DNA of 64,000 nt, from the NCBI GenBank assembly GCA_003254905.1, contig QANU01102472.1, positions 159,015-223,014 on the forward strand, written 5' to 3'. The translations under genes were made by a program, and so were the position numbers. Position 1 is the first letter of the stretch. Every line of letters starts with the position of its first letter. The DNA comes from Nissolia schottii. Lineage: Eukaryota > Streptophyta > Magnoliopsida > Fabales > Fabaceae. Below the pieces are notes generated by a model that had not been told where the DNA came from, ran no database searches, and saw only the letters and a program-made list of their open reading frames with translations. Below are positions 12,478 through 23,050 of this stretch, one piece after another.

Positions 12478-14658
12478 ATGGCAAACAATGCACACCCTTA
12501 TGCTTTTCATGTCTCTGGCCCTCGCAACTTGGGTACCCTTAACTGGAAGGACCTTATCAGTTCTAGTTGGTAACTTACCCTTTTCAATTCTCACTCTAAT
12601 TTGATTGATTTTGTGATGAATTTTGAATTTTCACTGTTGGATTTGATGGTTTCTTGGCCACACTCTGTCAATGTTTGATCTTTGGTGTGAAAAGTTTGTT
12701 GCTTTGTTATCTGGGGTGTTGAAAGAATCGATTTTGAAGATGTTGGCGAAATGGGTGTTAAGTTTTTACAAATGAGTGTGAAGTTGTGAACTTTATCAAA
12801 TGGGTTTGGAGGGTTTTTTATTTTAAGTTACCGTCTTTGATTGAAGGATCAAACATCAAACGGAGAAAGATAGCAAAATTTATCAAATGGGTTTTATCTA
12901 TTGCAATAAATTAGAGTTGTCTTGCTTGGAAATGAGAGATCTAAATGGTTGGATTAAGGGGCTTTCCAAAACCGCAGAGGTCAATGACATGTTTTCTTAT
13001 GGATCTTGTCCTAGTGCTCTCAATCGGAGATTGTCGATATGGTTTCAAAGTTATAGATTATAGTTTTGATAATTCTTGAATTAGTATATGTGTATCTGTT
13101 GGAATCTCCATTCAGATGCTCAATTTCTTAGTTACTTAGTTGTTAAGCATTTGGGATAGAGTTTTGAGCTCTGATATACAGCATTTCCTTAAGTGTCACC
13201 AGTTTTATTAATATGATTATTTTCTACTGGAATTGGCTAACAATGGAGATTTGACTTGGACTTGTTACTGTAACTTGTGGCACCTGGGTTTAGGCAGAGC
13301 AATGATGAAGAAAAGAAACCTCTTCCTTCCATATTTGTATTATGGATTTTCTTATTTAAAACCAGTTCTGCTTGGATTCTGTGGAAGCTTCTTTTCTTCT
13401 TTTGTTTGTTTTTAAATATGTTTCAGACCATTGTTAATTTTGATCCATATATCATGGATATTTTATTGTATGAATTTCGTTCTGGCCATAAGAACCTGAT
13501 TTTACCATGTTGGCACTAACTCTAGCAACAGTCTTTTCATTTGCTATCTTTAATCTGATGGAACATTTTTTAGTGCTTTCATTCTTTAGAACATATGTTT
13601 ATGCTGATAACTATTTTTTTGTATGCAGGAAGGGTGCAAATTACAAACGAACAGTCATTGCATGCTTTATACAGGCAGCTTACTTACTTGAGCTCGATAG
13701 GCAGGAGAACAGAACACAAGAAAATGCGCTAGCCCCGAATTGGTGGATTCCCTTCAAGTACAAGCTCACTGAAACATTGATTGACGAAAGAGACGGATCA
13801 ATTTTCGGCGCAGTATTTCAATGGGATCGATCTGCAGCGTTGACCGACTTGATAGTAATCAGACCTAGCGGCGCCCCAAGAGCTGTTTTGGCACTCAGAG
13901 GAACATTACTCAAAAGCCCCACGATGCGAAGAGACATCGAAGATGACCTCCGTTTTCTTGCTTGGGAAAGCTTGAAAGGTTCTGTCAGGTTCAATAAAGT
14001 TTTGGAGGTACTAAAATCGGCCTGTGATGCATATGGAAGCCGGAATGTGTGCATTGCAGGACATTCCTTAGGGGCCGGATTTGCTCTTCAAGTGGGAAAG
14101 GCACTAGCGAAAGAAGGAATTTATGTGGAGACGCATTTATTCAATCCACCTTCTGTTTCACTAGCCATGGGCCTCAGAAACATCGGTGACATGGCGGAAT
14201 TCGTCTGGAAAAGACTTAAATCTATGCTTCCTTCGAGTAGCGAAGCTCAAGTACCTCAAGGAACCACCGATGGAGACAAGGCTCTGGGCGTAGGGCCGAA
14301 GAGCTGGATGACTCGGATATCTAGTTCTGTTTCGAAGGGTAATAGTGTTGGTGTGGGAAAATGGGTTCCTCATCTGTATGTTAACAACAGTGACTATATA
14401 TGTTGCTCTTACACCTACCCTGATGGTGCGGGAGTGAAGATCACTGAAAAGGAGAACACGGGGCTTACCAACGGCCAAATCGCGGCAAAGTTGTTCGTTG
14501 TCTCGAAGGAAAAGCAGAAATTTCTTGAGGCTCATGGATTGGAACAATGGTGGTCAAGTGATGCAGAACTTCAGCAGGTTATCCATAACAGCAAAGTGAT
14601 TAGCAGGCAGCTTAGATCTTTGTACAATTCACAAGTAACACAGGCAAAGCAAGGGTGA
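12478..14658 (+). CDS. Lipase/esterase, At4g10955-like
   Basis: Alpha/beta-hydrolase of the plant family named GDSL esterase/lipase At4g10955-like, which resembles class 3 lipases. Substrate unknown. Exon 1 is 12478-12569 (MANNAHPYAFHVSGPRNLG) and exon 2 is 13629-14658, joined within a Trp codon, giving 373 residues. The nucleophile elbow is AGHSLGAG with Ser177, and LALRGTLLKSP is the usual strand and loop before it. HLYVNNSDYICC offers a candidate catalytic Asp and AHGLEQWW a candidate His; these two are inference. No signal peptide is evident. The start was chosen because the paralogue starts the same way (MANE). It is the upstream member of a tandem pair and has the single-module length expected for the family, so it probably shows the ancestral form. 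Confidence 0.9.
12570..13628 (+). other. Intron of the first lipase gene
   Basis: GT donor (GTAACT) and an acceptor ending TGTATGCAG. The intron is about 1.06 kb, with no element recognised inside. Confidence 0.8.
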
Positions 14659-15052
14659 AAAATGGAAGATGCACAGAAATATAACTCTTTATTTCAATCT
14701 TAATAATGCAGTTTTGATTGTCAGTCTTGTAACTTCTTTTGAAGAAAAGAAGAAAAGAGTAAAATGTTTCATTCTGCTAGGGGATATTTGAAGCCATTAT
14801 TCAGATTTAAATCCATTCTGATTGTACTTTCTAACATTGAGTCTAATATCTTAGAGTATGATTTCCTCATTCCACCAAGGAAGCTCCCTAATGATAACTC
14901 TATTTTTTTAGTATCTAATGCCAAATTCAGTTAGGGTGCCCCAAGCACAATTTGTAGTTCACAATAGGCTCATTAGAAATGAAACCAGTATAGAATCTTA
15001 GTGCCATTTTAATCTTAGCCTTTGGAATTGGTCCAATTCTTGCAGACAGTTT
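14659..15052. other. 3' region of the first lipase gene
   Basis: Untranslated 3' sequence and spacer; nothing else is seen. Confidence 0.5.
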
Positions 15053-15220
15053 TTGGAGAAATTCTTGTAATGTCTGGAGCATATTTAATGTGTTCTAAAA
15101 GTATTATTAATCACTTAATTTTTATATATTTTTTAAATATTGTAAATCAAAATGAGTGATTTATATTGTGTTTAGAGCACGCATTAAATGTGTTATAGGA
15201 GCATATAAGAATTTTTCCAA
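15053..15220. mobile_element. Hairpin MITE between the two lipase genes
   Basis: The left arm (TTGGAGAAATTCTTGTAATG then GGAGCATATTTAATGTGTTC) is the near inverse complement of the right arm (CGCATTAAATGTGTTATAGG then AAGAATTTTTCCAA). Nearly the whole 168 bp folds into one hairpin. Confidence 0.7.
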
Positions 15221-16070
15221 TTTTTGTATCTAATCCAATTATCAAAAAGTTCGAGTGTATACCTTTTACATCAACAAAATTTAAATAAAATGAGAGCAAT
15301 TTTATGTAAAGTTTTTAGAGCTAACGTGATCCAATCAACTAGAATATTGATTATTGAATGAATGTTTATGCCCTCTGATGATCAATCCATGGAGCCAAAC
15401 TCACCAAGTTTAGCAAATTCCATCTTTATAACAGAAATTGGAGAACATCAAAATAAAAGTGAAATAACAAGTGTTTACTAAATGAGTATAACTTTAGGCA
15501 ATGCTTTTATAGCATACCATAATTTCTGAGTTAATACCTTTCTTTTAAATATAGTTCTTTTTTTCTTTTCTAATAATACAATATAAGCAACTCCCATGGT
15601 GTGGCCAACAATTTACCATTTTGTATTAGTTACTTAAAAGAGCTCAATCACAACTATTGTCAGTGGATGCCATAAGTACGCTCAAATCAAAATATAATCA
15701 ATTAGAATATAATAAAGTTACTGGTACAATACAAGAAAATAGAATATAAGCAATTAGAATATCAGTTACTTTTAGGTACAGTATCTAATACAATATGGAA
15801 TCATATGCATTTTCTGCGACACATTAAACTGTACAACGAGAGTTAAAGACATTTTATTTAACATCAAACAAAGACCTTTCGGATGATCGGCTATGAAAGA
15901 GACACACTTTTCATAACAGTACAGTCAACTCAAGTCTTCCAAAAACCATATCCCTTCCCTTTCAAGTTCCTACGAAGCTTCCACAATGGAAAATTAGCAC
16001 CTTTGCATAAAAGGGCTATCTTTTTTTCACCACCAAGAAACCAACAAGGTTTGGATTCGTTGCTATTCTG
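15221..16070 (+). other. Spacer and leader of the second lipase gene
   Basis: AT-rich spacer. The last 150 bases resemble the leader of the upstream paralogue, as expected if the duplication included the promoter-proximal region. Confidence 0.5.
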
Positions 16071-19000
16071 ATGGCAAACGAGGTGGTTCCGCATGAAGCT
16101 CACAAATATGCTTTTCATGTCTCTGGACCTCGCAACTTGGCTTCCCTTACTTGGAGAAACATTTTCAGTTCCAGATGGTAGATACCCTTTTCAGTTCACT
16201 CTCCAATATCACTGCATGTTCCGATGAGTTTGGTCTTTCACTCATGGATTTGATGATCCCTTCAGAAAACTTTGTTAAGATGTGTAAAGTTTCCAACTTG
16301 TTATTGATTTAGCATGCATGGTTTATTTGTCTTAAAGTTTCATTTTTGCTGATCGGTTTTGAAGATGTTAGTTCAGTGGGTTGTATCACATGAGTATCAA
16401 GTTTCAAACTTTACCAAATGGGTTTTCACTTTTTCAGGTTTCTGACTTTACTTATGTGATATTTTAGATTTTTTTTAGTTAAAATAAACTTTTACTGCTT
16501 GGATTGCCTTGGACGCTTTTATCCCTCTTTTTTATTTTTTATAAATCTGTCTGGTTATTTTTTTATTTTGAATCTTGATTCATATCATTGAACTTTTATT
16601 GTTATGAATTTCATTCTAGGCATGTGAACCTGAGAGAGTGCCTTGTTGGCATTAACTCTAACAAAGAGCTCTTTACTCTTCATTTGTCATCTTAAATCTG
16701 ATTGAAAAGCACCAATAGTTTTAATGACATTCACATTCTTTCATAATGCAAGTGTTGGGCTGATGATTATTTATTTATGTATTTTGGGTATACAGGAAGG
16801 ATGCAAATTATAGACGAACTGCCATTGCTTGCTGTACACGGGCAGTTTACGCGCTTGAAGTTGATAGACAGGAGAACAACACACAAGAAAATGCCCTAGC
16901 TCCGGAGTGGTTGATTCCCTTCAAGTACAAGCTCACGCGAATATTGATTGACGAAAGAGATGGATCCATTTTTGGAGCAATATTTGAATGGGATCGATCT
17001 GCAGCATGGGCTGACTCAATACCAATAAGGCTTAGCAGCGCCCCCAGAGCCATTGTAGCACTCAGAGGAACATTGCTCAAGAGCCCTACGATGCGGAGAG
17101 ATATGGAAGATAACCTCCGGATTTTTGCTTTGGAAAGCTTGAAGGGTTCTGCCAGGTTTAATATAGCTATGGAGGCATTAAAATCAGTTTGTGATGCATA
17201 CGGAAGCAGGAATGTGTGCATTGCGGGCCATTCCTTGGGGGCCGGGTTTGCTCTTCAATTGGGGAAGGAACTATCAGAAGAAGGGATTTGTGTGGAGACT
17301 CATTTGTTCAATCCACCTTCTGTTTCGCTGGCCATGAGTCTTGGAGATATTGGAGAAAATGCAGAATATGTGTGGAAAAGACTTAAATCTATGCTTGTTT
17401 CGAGTAGCGACGATCAGGTCAGAAATGTTGCTGAGAATACTGCTAGTGTACAATTGAAGAGTTTGATACCTTGTTTATCTGGCTTGATGGATTCTGCTTT
17501 GCGGATGGAAAAATGGGTTCCTCATCTTTATGTTAACAACAATGACTATATCTGCTGTTTTTATAATCCTAATGATGGCACAGGAGAGAAGATCTCTGAT
17601 GGGGATAATATCGGTCTTACAAATGGAGAAGTTGTGGCGAATTTGTATGTTGTCTACAAGGAAAATCAGAAATTTTGCGAGGCTCATGGCCTGGAACAAT
17701 GGTGGTCGAGTGATGCACATAGTAGCAAACTCATAAGGAGGGAACTTAGATCTTTAAACACCGGTTCACTCATGCAAGTAACGCGTTTACTTTATCCACC
17801 TTCTTTTTCACTAGCCATGAATTTTCAGGATATTGGAGCGACGACAAATTTTGTTTGGACTTGGCTTAGATCTTTGCTACCTTCGAACATCAAAGCTCAA
17901 GTGAGCAACAATGGAGAGAATGCTTCGGTTGTATGGTTGAAGTATTGTTGGATACCTCGATTATCAGGCTTGAAGGATGCTTGCTTTTGGGTGGGAAGAT
18001 GGGCTCCTTATCTGTATTTCTGGTCCTCTTATACTGATCCAGACGGCACCGAAGAGAAGATCGCCGACAAGGAGAACATGGTTCCTTCAAATAGGCAAAT
18101 TGCAGCAAAGTTGTTATCCATCTCCAAGAGAAAACAGAAATTTCTTGTGGCTCGCGACTTGGAACAATGGTGGCCAAGTGATGCAGAACTTTGGCAGGCT
18201 ATCCATAATAGCAAACCCCTAAGCAGGGAACTCAGATCCTTATACACCGCTAATCCTTGGGAAGTAGCACATCTATTCAATCCATCTTCTGTTTCGCTTA
18301 CCATTAGTCTCAGCAATATTCGAGAAAATGTAGAATTTGTCTGCAAATGGAATAGTATTAAATCTATGCTTTGCTCAACTGGTGAATCTCAAGTCAGAAA
18401 TGATGCTGACAGGAGTTGGACGGCTCTAGTGTCTGGCTTGAAGGGTGCTGTTTTTGGAGTTTCCAAATGGGTTCTTCATATGTATGTCAACAACAAAGAT
18501 GGCTTAGGAGAGAAAATGGTTTGCAAGGAGAAAACTGTTCCTACAAATGCGCAAATTGCAGCTGCGTTGCTTGTTATCTCCAAGGAAAAACTGAAGTTTC
18601 TCGATGCTCATGGCCTTGAACATTGGTTGTCAAGTGATGCAGAACTTCAGCATGCGGCTATCCATAATAGCAAACCCATTATCTGGCAACTTAGATCTTT
18701 GTACACTGGCTTTCCTTGGGAACTAGCAGATTTATTTAATCCGTGTTCTAGTTCGTTTGCCATGATTCTAAGTAACATTGGAGAAAGGGAAGAAGTTGTC
18801 TGTAAATGGAATAGTATTAAGTCCATGCTTTCTTCAAGTGGCAAAACTAGAGTCGGCAATGATGCAGACAAGACTTCAGATGTGAGCTTGAAGAGTTGGA
18901 TTCCTCCCTTGAAGGATGCCGGTTCCAGAGTGGCCAAAAGGGTTACTCATCTGTATGATAACAAGATGGTTGACAAGGAGAACATTGATCCTTCAAATGA

Positions 19001-19361
19001 GCAAATCGCAGCGAAGTTGTTTGCTGAATCCAAGGAAAATCTGAAACCTCTCGAGGCTCGTGGCCTCAAACATTGGTTTTTAAGTGATGCAGAACTTCAG
19101 CACGCTATGCATATTAGGAGACTCATTAGCCCTCAACTTAGATCTTCGTACAGCAGCGCTCCTTGGCAAGTAGCACATTTGTTCAATCCACCCTCTATTT
19201 CAATGGCCAAGGGTCTCATAAAGATTCATGGCCTAGAACAATGCTGGTCAAATGATGCAGTGATTCAACAGGCTATCCATCACAGCAAAATCATAAGCAG
19301 TCAACTTAGATATGTATATAATGGTAAATCTTCCCAAGCAACACATGGAAAGCCATGGTAA
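16071..19361 (+). CDS. Lipase/esterase with repeated C-terminal modules
   Basis: Paralogue of the gene at 12478-14658 with the same exon plan: exon 1 is 16071-16177 (MANEVVPHEAHKYAFHVSGP) and exon 2 is 16796-19361, joined within a Trp codon. It codes for 890 residues, against 373 in the neighbour. The catalytic domain comes first, with Ser182 in AGHSLGAG. The segment after it, starting HLFNPPSVSLAM and ending with GLEQWWSSDA and LRSLYT-like sequence, then recurs. Copies begin near residues 205, 366, 528 and 681, and a fifth at 830 has lost its middle and is only 61 residues. The periods are 483, 486, 459 and 447 bp, all multiples of three, with no stop. Only copy 1 follows a nucleophile. NNNDYICC is intact in copy 1, lost in copy 2 and altered in copies 3-4; AHGLEQWW varies (ARDLEQWW, AHGLEHW, ARGLKHW). 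The added copies are therefore probably structural or binding units rather than extra active sites. Confidence 0.88.
17301..19361 (+). repeat. In-frame tandem modules within the second lipase gene
   Basis: Module starts at the nucleotide level are 17301, 17784, 18270, 18729 and 19176. Each starts with a version of CATTTGTTCAATCC and carries AGTGATGCA and AACTTAGATC landmarks near its end. The copies are well diverged from each other, so this is not a recent or assembly-made duplication. Confidence 0.88.
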
Positions 19362-19640
19362 CAGTGTAAAATAACATGTTTTTCAATTTTAATAATAGTG
19401 TGCCGGCTTTTGCTTGTATTAAAAGTCTTGTAACTAGTTTGTTTTCTTTTTCACTCTACACAAATTCAATCATTGAATCAAGGATGATTTTTCTTCATTT
19501 CAATATCAGTTAGTTTTGAGGACCCTTTTTTTTTTATTCAGCTTCTACTGGAAATGTATATTATATTATATTATAGCATGAATTGATATAAATTTGTTGG
19601 CTTAGGGGAGAATAAATAGAAAATGAATATATGTGTCCCC
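19362..19640 (+). other. 3' region of the second lipase gene
   Basis: 3' untranslated sequence and short spacer with no other feature. Confidence 0.5.
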
Positions 19641-19642
19641 AT

Positions 19643-19732
19643 AGCCCAATCCTTTTAAGCCCGACATTAACAACCCTGCAGCCTTCAATTTTAATCAATG
19701 GGCCTTCTTGTGCCCCGGCCCCTAAAAGCCCA
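19643..19732. promoter_or_regulatory. Cluster of Site II promoter motifs
   Basis: Three TGGGCY motifs within 90 bp: AGCCCA at 19643 and 19727, and TGGGCC at 19699. Site II clusters are typical of plant promoters for translation and organelle genes. They point towards the exon-like sequence at 21390, from which the hAT-like insertion now separates them. Confidence 0.5.
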
Positions 19733-19789
19733 ATTCTGTGAGGGCTAGGGCCAGACCTAATTCACATGGAAGAGAATCAGCGTATTCAC

Positions 19790-21350
19790 TAGGGGTGTTC
19801 ATACCCGAAGCATTCGAGCCGAATCGGGTCCAATTTCAAAAATACTCTAAGAAAAAAAATCCGATTGTAATTTATATTGGGTTTGGGTCTAGTCTCGGGC
19901 CACCCGGCCCGGCCTGGTGGCCTGTATATTATACTATTATACATTTATTTATTTTTTTCCTTCATAATTACAATTTATTCCCATAGGTTCTGCACTTCTG
20001 GTCCAATTCTTTTTCCATGACTTTCAGCCCAATATTTTTTTCTCAGCCCAATTTTATTAAGTAGCCCAACTGTCTTTCTTCAGTGGCTTGTCTCAATTAG
20101 CCCTCATCTCACTTTTCTCAATTTTCATTTCTGAAATTCAGAGTTAATCTTCAGAGACTCATAGTTCAGACCCTAAACCCTCGCCGCGCCTCCCTCGCCT
20201 CGCCTCGCCTCGCGCGCCTCGTCTCGCCTCGCCTCCCGCGCCTCGTCTCGCCTCGCCCTCGTTGTCCCTTGGTAAGCCACTGTTTCAGTGTAATTTGATT
20301 GCTTTTTTTTTTGTTTCCGTTTTTTCTTCGTCATTTTTGGATGAACATTCTGATGAGTGATGATCAATGATTGCTTGGATATGAGGTTAGCTGTGGTTTA
20401 TAATAGACTTACCATTTCCGAATAATTTTGCTAGATCTTTAAGATCACTCCATTTCGGGTGGTGGTGGTGTTTTATTTTGCACCTCATCTTGGTAGCATG
20501 ATTTTTTGATGTATCTTGACTGTGTTATTTTAAACTGTGGTGCTTCCATTCCAACTGTATTAGTAATAAACCTTACACCAGTCCAGCTTATTTAGTTATT
20601 TTAATGAAACTTAGGCAGTTATATTTGCAAGTGAATTTCAATGATCTGCTGATAGTCATTCCATTTGGAGATGGATAATTTTTTATGTACTAAAATTTAT
20701 GGTCATGCACTCTATTAAGTTAATCCTTACTCCTTAGCAATACTTGTGTACCCATAAACTGAGGTAGGCATAGAATCCTTTTTATAATGACCTATATGAT
20801 TGAGGATAGCTTTCCTCGAAGTTCTAACATGTTAAGCTGGAAGCTATTAGAGTAGATGACTGCTATGCATTGTACATTGTGCTTGATTTGTTGCAAAATG
20901 TAGGCATTGACATTAGGCTGTGATTTATCACCAGATAAATGGAGTTTTGCCTGATAAATTCCAAGTTTGGATACATTCATCTTAATGCCCTGATTGTATC
21001 TCGTATGTTTCTTATGAAATGTCATTCCTGCATGTTTTCCCAAATAGGAATGCATCAATACACTGATTATGTGTCTGCTTTGGTATTTATTTAGTGAAGC
21101 CAGTCTGTCTCATTGGGCGGAATTTTTGTTCTTTTGCATGCTTTCAATTTCTGCAATCTGCAATCTGAATTTCTGCTGCAATCAAAACGTTTTGGGCCTG
21201 CTTTGGCCCGGTCTAAACCCAGGTTTTAACTCGGTCTGAAGATGATCGGGCCTATTGGGTTTAGAGTCGGGTCTGGGTCCTCAAAATTAGCCCGGTCTAA
21301 ATATAGGGCCGGGTTCGGGTATAGGTCAACCCGGCCCATGAACACCCCTA
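19790..21350. mobile_element. Non-autonomous hAT-like element, 1.56 kb, with 8-bp TSD
   Basis: Terminal inverted repeats TAGGGGTGTTCAT (19790-19802) and ATGAACACCCCTA (21338-21350) match perfectly over 13 bp. They are flanked by the exact 8-bp direct repeat GTATTCAC (19782-19789 and 21351-21358). An 8-bp target duplication with this kind of end is the mark of the hAT superfamily. The subterminal regions are rich in CCCGG/CCGGG words. There is no transposase ORF, so it is non-autonomous. The interior holds Site II motifs, a telo-box and a GC-rich repeat, suggesting captured gene sequence. The perfect duplication implies a fairly recent insertion. Confidence 0.9.
20026..20277 (+). promoter_or_regulatory. 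Housekeeping-type promoter and leader inside the hAT-like element
   Basis: AGCCCA (Site II) at 20026, 20045 and 20063, then tandem telo-box sequence CCCTAAACCCT at 20171-20181, then a C/G-rich run built on CGCCT/CTCGC (about 20182-20262), and a possible splice donor (GGTAAGCC) near 20271. Site II with a telo-box is the known arrangement in ribosomal-protein and other translation gene promoters. No coding exon could be recognised after it. Confidence 0.45.
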
Positions 21351-21389
21351 GTATTCACATTCACGAACTGAGACCCGCATGGAAGAGAA

Positions 21390-21581
21390 ATGCGTCTGAA
21401 TCCGCATCTCGCACTTGCCGTGTCGATTGCCGCCACGTCCTCATCATCGTCGGCCAGGGTTCCTTCTTCGAGGTTCATTCTCTCTGTTGTTGATGTTCAT
21501 TCTTTTGTTGAAGCTCCGATTATCAGAAGATCAAATTCTCTGCTTGCTCACGGATCGAGTTCGTCGTCTCTCTCGCTCTAG
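21390..21581 (+). pseudogene. Exon-like ORF downstream of the hAT insertion, uncertain
   Basis: A 63-codon ORF starting MRLNPHLALAVSIAATSSSS, rich in Ser, Ala and Arg like an organelle-targeting sequence, with less AT than its surroundings. I do not recognise a family and could not join it to a convincing next exon. An acceptor-like TTTCTCAG at 21652-21659 is followed by about 35 exon-like bases. It may be a first exon of a small gene, a remnant, or the source of a non-coding transcript. Its apparent leader is split by the element just upstream. Confidence 0.3.
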
Positions 21582-23050
21582 TTGAGTTTCTTGGTAACAG
21601 AGTTAAGCATTCACTTCACTTCCTATGTTTTCTTTCTCAACCCATATTTTTATTTCTCAGATTTGGGAGTTGCAAAAGCCCAATGGTATGAAGGTTTGTG
21701 TCTCTGTTGTTACTATTTCATACTGTTATCTGCATTTGGTATCACTACAGTACATTTATTAATAGTTAAAAAACAAATAAACATTTTCCACTAGGTGAGA
21801 AAAACAAAAATTCATACCTATGTAGAATTTTCACATGAATGGATCAATTTCCATTGATCAAGTTGACGTGTATAATGTATAGTTATTTGGTTGAAGCATA
21901 TAAATCTACATACCATACATGATGAAGCTGCAAAGCATTTTAGGGGTTCACAATCTATATACATCCTATGTGATGGAATGAATCAATGGAAAGCATTTCA
22001 ATTCTTTTCTACTCATCTTTCTGTTGTTGAAATGAATGGAATGCATTTCATTTCTTTTTTAATCATCTTTCTGTTATGACTATGACAGTGAAGATAAGAA
22101 TAAGAAAGAACATTTGCTTCAATATCTTATTCATTTCTTTTCCTCTAAGGAAAAATTAATTTGTCCATGTGAAATTCCGGATTCTTCATTATTGAAAGGG
22201 CTCTCTCTCTCTTGTATCAGCAAAAGATACTTACTGCATTTGAGATGGATTCTAAAATAAATGTACATTTACCTTTTATTGTGTCTAGAGATTTGATTCT
22301 GCCTTCATATTAGGATTGGAATGTTTCTTATTTTGTTTGATGTATAGCTATATTTTTAGCTTTGCTTCCTCAGACTTCTGTTTAGAAGGTTGAATAGTGG
22401 CTTAATTTCTGAGCAAGTTTTGCTCTAGATTGAACTTGGAAGTCACAATATGCACCTGTGACTTGTTTGGGGAAGTTTCAATTGAAGAGGTGAGAGAGAG
22501 TAAAGTTAGGGGGAAAAAAGAGGAGAAATTCACGTGTCTTACTTAAGTGAGTGAATCCATACCTTTGGATGTCAAGGAAATGAAATGTGGAGATTGGGGG
22601 AAGTCTTTACATTTACACTAGGTGTAAGTTGGGCTCCACTCATTATCCTTAATTTTATTTTTAACACATTCAGGACACAAATATACATGTCACTACCCAT
22701 TATCACCACTCACTATCCACTATTCACAATCACCTACTCACTTATTCACAACCACTCTGTTCACACTCACTTTCTTTTATGTTCTCTACTGCCTATCAAG
22801 AAACACTAGTAAAAATAATTGGTTTGGACACATCCTCCTCTAAAACCGTACCCAACCAATTTGATATATTTAATTTAATATATTTTAAATAAAAATTACA
22901 AATTTTATTTTAACAAACAAGGTGCTTTGAAAAGAACAACCTGCCCATCTCTGGAAAGGGAAAACCTCAGCAGCATACCTCAGCAGCATCTATCTCGGCT
23001 AACACTACCCGCTAGTTGCTGCTGCTATTCCTCCAACTCAAGCTCCAACC
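21582..23050. other. Spacer and promoter region of S13 gene
   Basis: AT-rich, with no supportable coding sequence. The last 130 bases (AGCAGCAT and ACCTCAGCAGCA repeats) probably form the S13 leader. Confidence 0.5.

Noticed and set aside
13818..14547. Minus-strand ORFs within the first lipase gene
   Set aside because: Antisense shadows of the coding exon, with no family signature.
20173..20367. Minus-strand ORF with Arg-Asp-Glu-Ala repeats
   Set aside because: Produced by the CGCCT repeat within the hAT-like element; no sign of a gene.
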